From the NCBI GenBank assembly GCA_049591635.1, contig JBAWFF010000059.1, forward strand, positions 1 to 17,297: a stretch of 17,297 nt of DNA. The letters are read 5' to 3'. Numbering within the stretch: the first letter of the stretch is position 1; each line of letters begins with the position of its first letter. The stretch is from DATFDN01 sp049591635 (lineage in GTDB: Bacteria; Pseudomonadota; Alphaproteobacteria; Acetobacterales; Acetobacteraceae). Positions 7,173-14,100 of the stretch are shown here, one piece after another. The position numbers and the translations under genes were made by a program. The notes under the pieces are model-generated. The model was not told the origin of the DNA, ran no database searches, and worked only from the letters and a program-made list of their open reading frames with translations.

Positions 7173-8075
7173 TCACGAGGCGTGATCCACCAGGATGCCA
7201 CTTGCGTCGGTGCTCCCGCTGACCGCTGACTCGACCCGCCGTTTGGCGGTCCCGCCCTGAAGCAGTGATCTGACCCGATCCTCGTCCTCGGCTGTCGCCG
7301 GATTGTAGACGACCATGCTGAGATCGGGCCGGCCATCGACGGTGAAGGATGAATATTCGAACGCGATCGGGCCCAGTATCGGGTGACGGAGTTGCTTGAC
7401 GCCGTCGCCATGGGTGCGGACGTCATTGTCACGCCACATCGCGTCGAAATCAGCGCTCAGCCGGCACAACTCAGCGACGAGTGGCTCAACCTCGGCGCCC
7501 GCGCCAGCCCGTGCGGCGTCCGCCCGGAAGGCGCTTACGACGAAGCGCGCGACATTCTCCCAATTGAACTGCGCGGCACGGACACGCGGATCGAGGAAGA
7601 TCATGCGCAGGACGTTGCGCTGGTCAGGCGGTAGTGCGCCGTAGTCGGTGAGCACGGCGGTCGCGGCGCGGTTCCAGGCGACCACGTCCCAGATCGCGGT
7701 CTTCACCAGCGCCGGGCTGACATCGAAGACATCGAGCAAACGTTGCAAGCGCGGCGTTATACCCTCGGAGGGCTTGTAGCGGACCTCGGGAGTACGTCCG
7801 AGCCCGAGGAGGAAAAGATGCTCGTGCTCCACTTCGGTTAGCATCAACGCGTGGGCGATCCGTTCGAGCACGTCGGCGGACGGCGCGCCGCCCCGTCCCT
7901 GCTCGAGCCAAGTGTACCATGTGGGACTGATGTTGGCGCGCTGGGCGACCTCCTCGCGGCGAAGGCCGGGGGTGCGCCGTCGCGCGCCTGAAAAGCCGAA
8001 CGCCGCTGGGTCGAGCCTGGTGCGGCGGTCCTTAAGATAGGTGCCGAGGGGATTGTCATGAGAGGTCACACTCAT
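7173..8075 (-). CDS. XRE-family transcriptional regulator with MmyB-like ligand-binding domain
   Basis: A 300-residue DNA-binding regulator. The N-terminal helix-turn-helix covers about 35-95 and contains RTPGLRREEVAQRANISPTW and WLEQGR, typical of XRE/MmyB proteins. The rest (about 105-280) matches the MmyB-like ligand-binding domain, with WDVVAWNRAA, RNVLRMIFLDP and HPILGPIAFEYSSF. The family is thought to sense small hydrophobic molecules and often controls a neighbouring oxidoreductase. The ATG at 8075 has AAGGA on the minus strand 8 bases upstream. It diverges from the SDR gene across a 90-base AT-rich spacer with a palindrome, suggesting that it regulates both itself and that gene. The ligand is unknown. 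Confidence 0.9.
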   Translation of the reverse strand: MSVTSHDNPLGTYLKDRRTRLDPAAFGFSGARRRTPGLRREEVAQRANISPTWYTWLEQGRGGAPSADVLERIAHALMLTEVEHEHLFLLGLGRTPEVRYKPSEGITPRLQRLLDVFDVSPALVKTAIWDVVAWNRAATAVLTDYGALPPDQRNVLRMIFLDPRVRAAQFNWENVARFVVSAFRADAARAGAGAEVEPLVAELCRLSADFDAMWRDNDVRTHGDGVKQLRHPILGPIAFEYSSFTVDGRPDLSMVVYNPATAEDEDRVRSLLQGGTAKRRVESAVSGSTDASGILVDHAS

Positions 8076-8086
8076 CCTATTAGTCC

Positions 8087-8100
8087 TTATACCTCTATAA
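8087..8100. promoter_or_regulatory. Palindrome in divergent promoter region, candidate operator
   Basis: TTATA, CCTC, TATAA: perfect 5-bp arms with a 4-base spacer, in the most AT-rich part of the 8076-8165 spacer between the XRE/MmyB regulator and the SDR gene. On the minus strand a TATAAG (-10-like) begins here, with TTAAAG 17 bases upstream. Binding could therefore block the regulator's own promoter. This is inference from position and symmetry. Confidence 0.4.
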
Positions 8101-8165
8101 CGTCACTACTTTAACATGATGATTCGTCTCCCCACAATGCGGTCTTCAGCAAGCAGGAGATTGGC

Positions 8166-9053
8166 ATGCGCGTCTTCGTTACCGGCGCCACGGGGTTCGT
8201 CGGATCGGCCGTCGTCCAGGAATTGCTTGGCGCCGGTCATCAGGTACTCGGTCTTGCGCGGTCCGATTCCGGCGCCGAGACGCTCCGGCAAGCGGGCGCC
8301 GAGGTGCATCGCGGATCGCTCGGCGATATCGGTAGCCTCAAAAGCGGCGCGGCCGATGCGGATGGCGTGATCCACACCGCGTTCAATCATGACTTCTCGA
8401 CATTCGCCGAAAATTGCGAGGAGGACCGGCGCGCGATCGAGGCGATCGGCGAAGTGCTCGAGGGATCGCAGCGCCCGCTGCTGGTCACTTCCGGTCTCGC
8501 GCTTCTGGCGCAAGGTCCGCTTGCAACCGAAACCGACGTTCCGAGTCCCGCCTTCCCGCGAGTCTCGGAAGCGGCGGCGGCCGCGGTGGCGCAACGCGGC
8601 GTCCGCGCGTCCATCGTGCGCCTCCCTCCGTCCACCCACGGCGCCGGTGATCACGGGTTCGTGCCAATCCTGATCAACATCGCGCGGCAAAAACGCCTAT
8701 CAGCCTATGTTGGCGAAGGAAGCAATCGCTGGCCAGCCGTGCACCGTTTCGATGCCGCGCGAGTCTTCCGTCTCGCCCTCGAGCGGGGTGCGACCGATGG
8801 CCCTTATCACGCGATCGCCGAGGAGGGGGTGCCATTCAAGGCGATCGCCCAGACGATTGGGCGCCACCTTGGCGTGCCTGTGATGGCCATGTCGCCTGAA
8901 GACGCGCGGGAGCATTTTGGGTGGTTCGCGATGTTCGCCGGCGTGGACGTTCCGGCGTCGAGTGCGCGAACAAGGGCGCTTCTGGATTGCGAGCCAGACG
9001 GGCCGACGCTTCTGCAAGACATGAACGACGCCGGCTATTTCCAGGATCCGTGA
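8166..9053 (+). CDS. NAD(P)-dependent SDR/epimerase-family oxidoreductase
   Basis: A 295-residue cytoplasmic protein of the extended (atypical) short-chain dehydrogenase superfamily. The N-terminal Rossmann nucleotide site is GATGFVG (7-13), followed by an acidic/Arg region after beta-2 (LARSDS) compatible with NADP. The middle segment has LLVTSGLAL where extended SDRs carry the catalytic Ser. The YxxxK motif is not in its usual form (the region reads FPRVSEAAAAAV), so the catalytic role is uncertain. This pattern is common in proteins annotated as SDR family oxidoreductase or NAD-dependent epimerase. The start ATG has AGGAG at 8155-8159. It is divergent from the XRE/MmyB regulator, which probably controls it, and convergent with the PdxI-like reductase gene, 32 bases away. 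Confidence 0.88.
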   Translation: MRVFVTGATGFVGSAVVQELLGAGHQVLGLARSDSGAETLRQAGAEVHRGSLGDIGSLKSGAADADGVIHTAFNHDFSTFAENCEEDRRAIEAIGEVLEGSQRPLLVTSGLALLAQGPLATETDVPSPAFPRVSEAAAAAVAQRGVRASIVRLPPSTHGAGDHGFVPILINIARQKRLSAYVGEGSNRWPAVHRFDAARVFRLALERGATDGPYHAIAEEGVPFKAIAQTIGRHLGVPVMAMSPEDAREHFGWFAMFAGVDVPASSARTRALLDCEPDGPTLLQDMNDAGYFQDP

Positions 9054-9085
9054 AGTACGCGCATTCCTTGCCAACTCAGGATACG

Positions 9086-9967
9086 TCAGGCTGGCGCATC
9101 CTTCGTTCCGATCTGGCCGAGTGCGACGATGGCATCTGGCGGCAATTCGAGTTCAGCGGCGGCGAGGTTTTCCCGCAAGTGTTCAACCGACGAGGTGCCG
9201 GGGATCAGCAGGATGTTGGGCGCTCGGCGGAGCAGCCAGGCGAGCGCCACCTGCATCGGCGTCGTACCGAGCCGAGTGGCGACATCGCTCAGCACGGCCG
9301 ACTGGAGCGGCGTGAAGCCGCCGAGCGGGAAGAACGGCACATAGGCGATTCCCACGGCGGCCAGGTCGTCGATCAGCGCGTCGTCGTCGCGATGCGCGAG
9401 ATTGTACTGGTTCTGCACACAGACGATATCGGCGATGCCGCGTCCCTCGGCGATCTGCCTGGTCGTTACGTTGCTGAGGCCGATATGGCGGACCAGCCCT
9501 TGTCGGTGGAGCTCGGCGAGCGCCGCCAGCGGCGCCTCGATCGAGCCCTCGGCGGGGCCATGCACGTCGAACATGACGCGCAGATTGACGACATCGAGCA
9601 CGTCCACGCCCAAATTCCGAAGGTTATCGCGCACCGCGCGCGTCAGGTCCTCGGTCGAGAAGGCCGGGTTCCACGAGCCGTCGTCGCCGCGCCGCGCTCC
9701 GATCTTGGTGACGATCACCAGATCGTCCGGATAGGGGTGGAGCGCGTCCCGGATGAGCTGATTGGTGATGTGGGGGCCGTAAAAGTCGCTCGTATCGATG
9801 TGATCGACCCCTGCCGCGACCGCTTCGCGCAGCACCGCGATTGCGCCGTCGCGATCCTTGGGCGGCCCGAACACGCCCGGTCCGGCGAGCTGCATCGCGC
9901 CGTAACCGAGGCGCTTCACGGTGCGATCGCCGAGCGTGAACGTTCCAGCTTTGCTGATATCGATCAT
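9086..9967 (-). CDS. pdxI: Aldo/keto reductase, PdxI/YdbC-like (pyridoxal reductase family)
   Basis: A 293-residue NADPH-dependent aldo/keto reductase, closely resembling E. coli YdbC (PdxI), which reduces pyridoxal to pyridoxine in vitamin B6 salvage. Segments I recognise from that protein are RLGYGAMQLAGPGVFGPP, HIDTSDFYGPH, IVTKIGARRGDD, DVLDVVNLRVM, PFFPLGGFTPLQS and LLIPGTSS. Catalytic Asp58, Tyr63 and Lys88 are present; the usual catalytic His is an Arg (Arg130), a substitution shared with YdbC as I recall it. The ATG at 9967 has a strong AAGGAGG 6 bases upstream. The similarity is high enough to suspect the same reaction, but related reductases act on other aldehydes. No other B6 gene is nearby. 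The gene is convergent with the SDR gene. Confidence 0.87.
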   Translation of the reverse strand: MIDISKAGTFTLGDRTVKRLGYGAMQLAGPGVFGPPKDRDGAIAVLREAVAAGVDHIDTSDFYGPHITNQLIRDALHPYPDDLVIVTKIGARRGDDGSWNPAFSTEDLTRAVRDNLRNLGVDVLDVVNLRVMFDVHGPAEGSIEAPLAALAELHRQGLVRHIGLSNVTTRQIAEGRGIADIVCVQNQYNLAHRDDDALIDDLAAVGIAYVPFFPLGGFTPLQSAVLSDVATRLGTTPMQVALAWLLRRAPNILLIPGTSSVEHLRENLAAAELELPPDAIVALGQIGTKDAPA

Positions 9968-10005
9968 GCCATGCCTCCTTTGGATCGAGCCTGCATGTCA
10001 ACTAG

Positions 10006-10152
10006 TCTGGCGCGTTCACGCTGTTGCCGCTACTGAGCGGCGAGGGGCGCGACCATCACGGCGCGATCCTGGCTGAGGCCGCGCGGCTCGCCGAAGCCGG
10101 CGCGGCCCGCGGCAAGATCGTCGTCGATGTGGGGGAGGAGACCGCACCATGA
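10006..10152 (+). pseudogene. C-terminal remnant of a zinc-type alcohol dehydrogenase (MDR family)
   Basis: The frame is open from just after a TAG at 10003-10005 to TGA at 10150-10152. It encodes 48 residues that read like the tail of medium-chain dehydrogenase/quinone reductase proteins: FTLLPLLSGEGRDHHGAIL, then LAEAG, then AARGKIVVDV. There is no start codon with a ribosome site and no cofactor domain, so about 270-300 residues are missing. The usual segment of roughly 25 residues between LAEAG and GKIVVDV also seems absent, suggesting an internal deletion as well. The stop overlaps the next gene's ATG (ATGA), and the fragment contains that gene's ribosome site (GGAGGAG, 10134-10140), which may explain why it persists. 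The family call is from recall of the C-terminal pattern. Confidence 0.68.
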
Positions 10153-11573
10153 GCAACGCTCCTGAACGGCAATTCGACGCCCTGGTGATCGGCAGCGGCG
10201 AGGGAGGCAAGTTCCTGGCTTGGCACCTGGCGCGCTCCGGCCTGCGCACCGCGGTGGTCGAGCGCCGGTGGATCGGCGGCTCCTGCCCGAACATCAACTG
10301 CCTGCCAAGCAAGAACGAGATCTGGAGCGCCCACGTCGCCAGCCTGATCCGCCGTGCCGACGAGTTCGGGATCACGACTGGTCGGATCACCATCGACATG
10401 CCGGGCGTGCGCGCCCGCAAGCGCGAGATGGTGGACGGGCTGATCGCCCTGCATCAGGAGCTCTATAAGGCCAGCGGTGCACAGCTGATCATGGGCCAGG
10501 CCCGCCTCATTGGGCCGAAGACGGTCGGGGTCGTGCTCAACGAGGGCGGCGAGACGACGATCACCACCGATCGCCTGTTCCTCAATCTCGGTACCCACGC
10601 GACCATCCCGGATGTGCCCGGCCTCGCCGCGGCCGAGCCGCTTACCAACATCGAGGCGCTTGAGATCGATCGCGTGCCGCGGCATCTGATCGTGCTGGGC
10701 GGCGGCTATGTGGGGCTCGAATTGGCGCAGGCGTTCCGCCGCTTCGGCGCGGCGGTCACCGTGGTCGAGGGAGGCCACCAGCTGGCCGGCCGCGAGGACG
10801 CCGACGTCGCCGCCGCGATCAGCGGCGTCCTGCGCGACGAGGGCGTGACGGTTCGCCTCGATGCAAAGGTCTCCGCTGTGGAGGGCCGGTCGGGCGAGCG
10901 TGTCGTGCTGCGTGCCAAGACGGAGGGTGGCGAGCTGACCGTCGAGGGCTCCGACATCCTGGTCGCCGCGGGACGGACGCCGAACACCGCGGGCATCGGC
11001 CTGGAGGCCGCCGGCGTCAGGCTCGACCCGCGCGGCTTCATCGCGGTCAACGATCGGCTCGAGACCAGCGCGCCGGGCGTGTGGGCCATCGGCGAATGCG
11101 CCGGCAGCCCGCAATTCACCCACGTCTCGTTCGACGATTTCCGCATCATCCGTGACAATCTCGCCGGAGGCGTCCGGAGCACGCGCGATCGGCTGGTTCC
11201 GTACTGCATGTTCACCGAGCCGCCGCTCGCCCGAGTCGGCCTCAGCGAGGGTGAGGCGGCGCGTCAGGGCATCGCGGTACGCTCCGCGAGCTTGCCGATC
11301 GAGGCCGTCCTGCGGTCGCGGACCATGTCGGAAACCACCGGCTTCATGAAAGCGGTGGTCGGCGCCGACAGCGACCGCATCCTGGGCTTCACGATGTTCG
11401 GCGCGGAAGCCGGCGAGGTAGTGGCCGTCGTGCAGACGGCGATGCTGGCGGGAATGCCCTACACCGGCTTGCGCGACGCGATCATTGCCCATCCGACGAT
11501 GGCCGAGGGGCTCGGCGCCTTGTTCTCGCGCATCCCGGCGCACCCGAGCGCGGGCGTCGATCAGACGCCCTGA
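10149..11573 (+). CDS. Mercuric-reductase-like FAD-dependent pyridine nucleotide-disulfide oxidoreductase
   Basis: A 474-residue flavoprotein of the Lpd/MerA/glutathione reductase class. It shows an N-terminal FAD site GSGEGG (15-20), the redox disulfide GGSCPNINCLPSK with CxxxxC spacing (Cys46, Cys51), the NAD(P) site GGGYVG (185-190), a second FAD contact WAIGECAGSPQFTHVSFDDF and the C-terminal base HPTMAEG (His448, Glu453). The subfamily has GEC instead of the GD of true Lpd/MerA and lacks MerA's extra C-terminal cysteines and N-terminal HMA domain. Mercury reduction is therefore unlikely. Known relatives are usually annotated only as mercuric-reductase-like, with unknown substrate. It overlaps the dehydrogenase remnant and lies 32 bases before a dioxygenase gene, so the two are likely co-transcribed. 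Confidence 0.9.
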   Translation: MSNAPERQFDALVIGSGEGGKFLAWHLARSGLRTAVVERRWIGGSCPNINCLPSKNEIWSAHVASLIRRADEFGITTGRITIDMPGVRARKREMVDGLIALHQELYKASGAQLIMGQARLIGPKTVGVVLNEGGETTITTDRLFLNLGTHATIPDVPGLAAAEPLTNIEALEIDRVPRHLIVLGGGYVGLELAQAFRRFGAAVTVVEGGHQLAGREDADVAAAISGVLRDEGVTVRLDAKVSAVEGRSGERVVLRAKTEGGELTVEGSDILVAAGRTPNTAGIGLEAAGVRLDPRGFIAVNDRLETSAPGVWAIGECAGSPQFTHVSFDDFRIIRDNLAGGVRSTRDRLVPYCMFTEPPLARVGLSEGEAARQGIAVRSASLPIEAVLRSRTMSETTGFMKAVVGADSDRILGFTMFGAEAGEVVAVVQTAMLAGMPYTGLRDAIIAHPTMAEGLGALFSRIPAHPSAGVDQTP

Positions 11574-11605
11574 ATGGTCAACGTACGATCGAGGAGACAG
11601 CGCCG

Positions 11606-12451
11606 ATGCGAAACAGCCATATAGACATCGCGCCGATCGCCGGCGCGCTGGGAGCCGAGATCGGCGGCGTCGATGTCGCACAGGATCTCGATGATGCCGT
11701 GATCAGCGAGATCCGTCAGGCCCTCCTCGATTACGGCGTGATCTTCTTTCGCGACCAAAAGCTCGGCATCGATCGGCACAAGGCCTTTACCAGGCGCTTC
11801 GGCGAGATTTTCATTCACCCGAACTACAAGGGCGTCAGTGCCGATCCCGAGATTGTCGATATCAGGCGCGAGCCCGGCGACACGAGGATCGTCGGAGAGG
11901 ACTGGCATACCGATACGACGATGGCGGCCGAGCCGCCGCTGGGTGCCATACTATACGCCATCGAAGTGCCGCCCTACGGCGGGGATACGCTGTTCGCCAA
12001 CCAGTATCTCGCTTACGAGAGCCTGTCCCCCGGACTGAAGCGCTCGCTCGAGGGCTTGAGAGCCGTGCATAGTGACCGCATGGTCGCCGGCCCCCAGGCC
12101 GGGATGAATGCGCACCGATCAACCAAGGTGCGTGAGGACGCCGACTGGCGCGAAACGATCAGTATCCATCCCGTGGTGCGCACGCATCCGGAAACCGGTC
12201 GCAAGCTGCTGTTCGTCAACCGCTCCTACACTGTCGGCTTCGATGGCTGGACGGAAGCGGAGAGCAAGCCGCTATTGGATTATCTGATGGAACACGGGCA
12301 CCGGCCCGAATACACGTGCCGCTTTCGATGGGCGAGCGGGTCGATCGCTTTTTGGGACAATCGCTGCACCAAGCATTTGGCGGTGCACGATGCGGGCCCG
12401 TTTCGCCGGATCATGCGGCGCACGCAAATTCGCGGCGACGGCGTTTACTGA
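11606..12451 (+). CDS. TauD/TfdA-family 2-oxoglutarate- and Fe(II)-dependent dioxygenase
   Basis: A 281-residue cytosolic oxygenase that couples 2-oxoglutarate decarboxylation to hydroxylation of a substrate such as taurine, an alkyl sulfate or an aryloxyalkanoate. The iron-binding triad is visible as WHTD (His101, Asp103) and the His in DNRCTKH (His257). 2-Oxoglutarate-binding arginines lie in FRRIMRRTQIRGD (about 268-272). The length is normal. GAGGAG at 11591-11596 supports the ATG at 11606. It follows the FAD oxidoreductase gene in an apparent operon and faces the NitT/TauT-type ABC transporter tail to tail. That neighbour suggests the dioxygenase acts on the imported compound, but the family cannot be resolved to a substrate by reading. 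Confidence 0.92.
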   Translation: MRNSHIDIAPIAGALGAEIGGVDVAQDLDDAVISEIRQALLDYGVIFFRDQKLGIDRHKAFTRRFGEIFIHPNYKGVSADPEIVDIRREPGDTRIVGEDWHTDTTMAAEPPLGAILYAIEVPPYGGDTLFANQYLAYESLSPGLKRSLEGLRAVHSDRMVAGPQAGMNAHRSTKVREDADWRETISIHPVVRTHPETGRKLLFVNRSYTVGFDGWTEAESKPLLDYLMEHGHRPEYTCRFRWASGSIAFWDNRCTKHLAVHDAGPFRRIMRRTQIRGDGVY

Positions 12452-12472
12452 CCGCGACGCGACGCGAATGCG

Positions 12473-13303
12473 TCATCCAGGGACGTCCGTGCTGCCCTTG
12501 CTCCATTCCAGGAGGCGCCGCTCGCTCAAATCCATCAGCGACGTCAAGGCCATCACCATGGCGGCGACGATGAGGATCAGGGCCATGACGCCGGCGACGT
12601 CGAAGCGGCCGCTGAAGGTTTCCACCAGCAGGCCCAGACCGCTCTTGGCGGCGATCATCTCGCCAATGACCGCGCCGGCGCTGCAGTAGATCAAGGTGAG
12701 CTTGAGGCCGGCGAAAATGCCGGGCAGCGCCCACGGAAGGCGGACGTGGCGAAATAGGCGAAGCTCGGAGGCCCCGAAGAGACGTGACATCAAGAGAAGA
12801 TCGCGATCGACGGTCTTCAGGCCGCTGAGCGTGCTCAGGAGCATGATGAAGTAGCCGAGCGAAAACGCGAGCACGATTTTCGACGCGATGCCGATGCCGA
12901 ACCACAGGATGAACAGCGGTCCGAGAGCGATCCGAGGCATGCTGTTGAACGCGGTCAGAAAGGGCGAGACGATCCGGTTGAGCCAGTCGTTGCGGTCCAA
13001 GACGATGGCGGAGGCGATACCCAACACGACCGACAATGCGAAGGCGATCGCGATCTCCAGAAGCGTCGTGCCGAGATCCGGAAGGACTTCGCCGCCCTTG
13101 AACAGAAGCCACAGGGATTTCGCAACGCTGGCCGGCGTCGAGACGAACGCGGCGTCGGCAAGACCCGCGGCCACGGCGCCTTGCCATATCGCGAGGATCG
13201 CGGCCAGGAACAGACCGCGTGCCAAGTTGACCGATCCCGAGTGACCGCCCGACGCGCGGGTCGCGGAGCCAAGACCTGCTTCCGAACTCGCGAGGTCGGT
13301 CAT
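12473..13303 (-). CDS. ABC transporter permease, NitT/TauT (SsuC/TauC-like) type
   Basis: A 276-residue inner-membrane permease with about six membrane segments. The cytoplasmic EAA loop that contacts the ATPase is visible around SRLFGASELRLFRHVRLP (163-180), ending with the family's LPGIFAGLKL. It belongs to the BPD_transp_1 family as found in nitrate, taurine, sulfonate and riboflavin/thiamine-precursor importers. The start is the ATG at 13303, which overlaps the ATPase stop by four bases (ATGA). A longer frame running to 13936 is the ATPase gene read in another frame. It is the last gene of the four-gene leftward operon. The gene ends 21 bases from the convergent dioxygenase gene. Confidence 0.92.
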   Translation of the reverse strand: MTDLASSEAGLGSATRASGGHSGSVNLARGLFLAAILAIWQGAVAAGLADAAFVSTPASVAKSLWLLFKGGEVLPDLGTTLLEIAIAFALSVVLGIASAIVLDRNDWLNRIVSPFLTAFNSMPRIALGPLFILWFGIGIASKIVLAFSLGYFIMLLSTLSGLKTVDRDLLLMSRLFGASELRLFRHVRLPWALPGIFAGLKLTLIYCSAGAVIGEMIAAKSGLGLLVETFSGRFDVAGVMALILIVAAMVMALTSLMDLSERRLLEWSKGSTDVPG

Positions 13304-14088
13304 TCCGTGCTTGCCTTCAAGGACGCCCAGGTGCCGCGATACAGGTCGTGATAGCGCGCATCCGCCTGGAGCGCCTCGGCCGATCGCGGCCGCGGCAGAT
13401 CGACACGGATCTCGTCGACGATCCCGGTTCCGTTTTTCGCCATGACGATCACCCGATCGGCCAGCGTGATCGCCTCGCCGATGTCGTGCGTCACGAACAC
13501 GACAGTCGCGTGACTGCTTTCCCACAGGCCCAGCAGCTGATCGTGGAGGAGCAGCTTGGTTTGCGAGTCCAGCGCGCTGAACGGCTCGTCCATGAGGTAG
13601 ATACTGCGTCCGACGGCAAAGGCGCGGGCCAGCGAGACGCGCTGCCGCATGCCTTGGGACAGCTTGGAGGGATAGAAATCCCGATAATTCCGGAGCCCGA
13701 CTTTCTCGATATACGCCATCGCCCGGTGTTCCCGCTCGTCGCGGCCGACCCCGGAAAGCTCCAGCCCATATTCGACGTTGCCCGCCACGGTACGCCAAGG
13801 CAGGAGCGCGTCGCGCGCGAGGATATAGCAGATATCCGCGCGTCCGGCGGCAGGCGGCCTGTCGCGGATCGCCACCGTCCCGCCGGCGGCGGGCACCAGC
13901 CCGGCGATCACGTTCAGGAGCGTCGTCTTGCCGCAACCGCTGGCGCCGAGGAGCGCCACGAACTCGCCTTCCAGCACGGCCAGATCAACACCGGACAAGG
14001 CATTGCGGGCCTGTCCGAAGCTTACCGCCAGCCCTCGCACGCTGATGTCGATCGGCCTCCCGCGCTCGGCTGTTGCGATTGACACCAT
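13300..14088 (-). CDS. ABC transporter ATP-binding protein, NitT/TauT (SsuB/TauB-like) type
   Basis: A 262-residue nucleotide-binding subunit that powers the importer. It has Walker A GASGCGKTT (48-56), the signature LSQGM (143-147), Walker B IYLMDEP (163-169), D-loop SALD and H-loop His201 in VTHD. The Q-loop position reads YILARDALLPWRT, with Ala91 where the family usually has Gln. I recall related transporters with ARD here, so it may be a subfamily trait. I chose the ATG at 14088; a TTG at 14097 would add three residues. The gene begins 12 bases after the binding-protein stop and overlaps the permease start, so expression is likely coupled. Confidence 0.93.
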   Translation of the reverse strand: MVSIATAERGRPIDISVRGLAVSFGQARNALSGVDLAVLEGEFVALLGASGCGKTTLLNVIAGLVPAAGGTVAIRDRPPAAGRADICYILARDALLPWRTVAGNVEYGLELSGVGRDEREHRAMAYIEKVGLRNYRDFYPSKLSQGMRQRVSLARAFAVGRSIYLMDEPFSALDSQTKLLLHDQLLGLWESSHATVVFVTHDIGEAITLADRVIVMAKNGTGIVDEIRVDLPRPRSAEALQADARYHDLYRGTWASLKASTE

Positions 14089-14100
14089 TCGGGCCAAGGC

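Noticed and set aside
9996..10001. Perfect TTGACA on the minus strand upstream of the PdxI-like gene
   Set aside because: At 16-18 bases downstream the sequence is the ribosome site, with no -10-like hexamer, so it does not make a credible promoter.
8921..10036. 371-residue open frame on the plus strand
   Set aside because: It is antisense to the PdxI-like reductase and overlaps the SDR gene end; composition is Arg/Gln-rich and non-protein-like.
10149..11573. Reading the FAD oxidoreductase as a true mercury-resistance MerA
   Set aside because: No N-terminal HMA domain, no C-terminal vicinal cysteines, and no other mer genes nearby.
10056..11681. 541-residue open frame on the minus strand
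   Set aside because: It lies opposite the clear FAD oxidoreductase gene, is Arg/Ala/His-rich with no family motifs, and is a typical antisense frame of GC-rich coding DNA.
12461..12474. GACGC-GAAT-GCGTC hairpin between the dioxygenase and permease genes
   Set aside because: The stem is perfect but only 5 bp and overlaps the permease stop codon; too weak to call a terminator.
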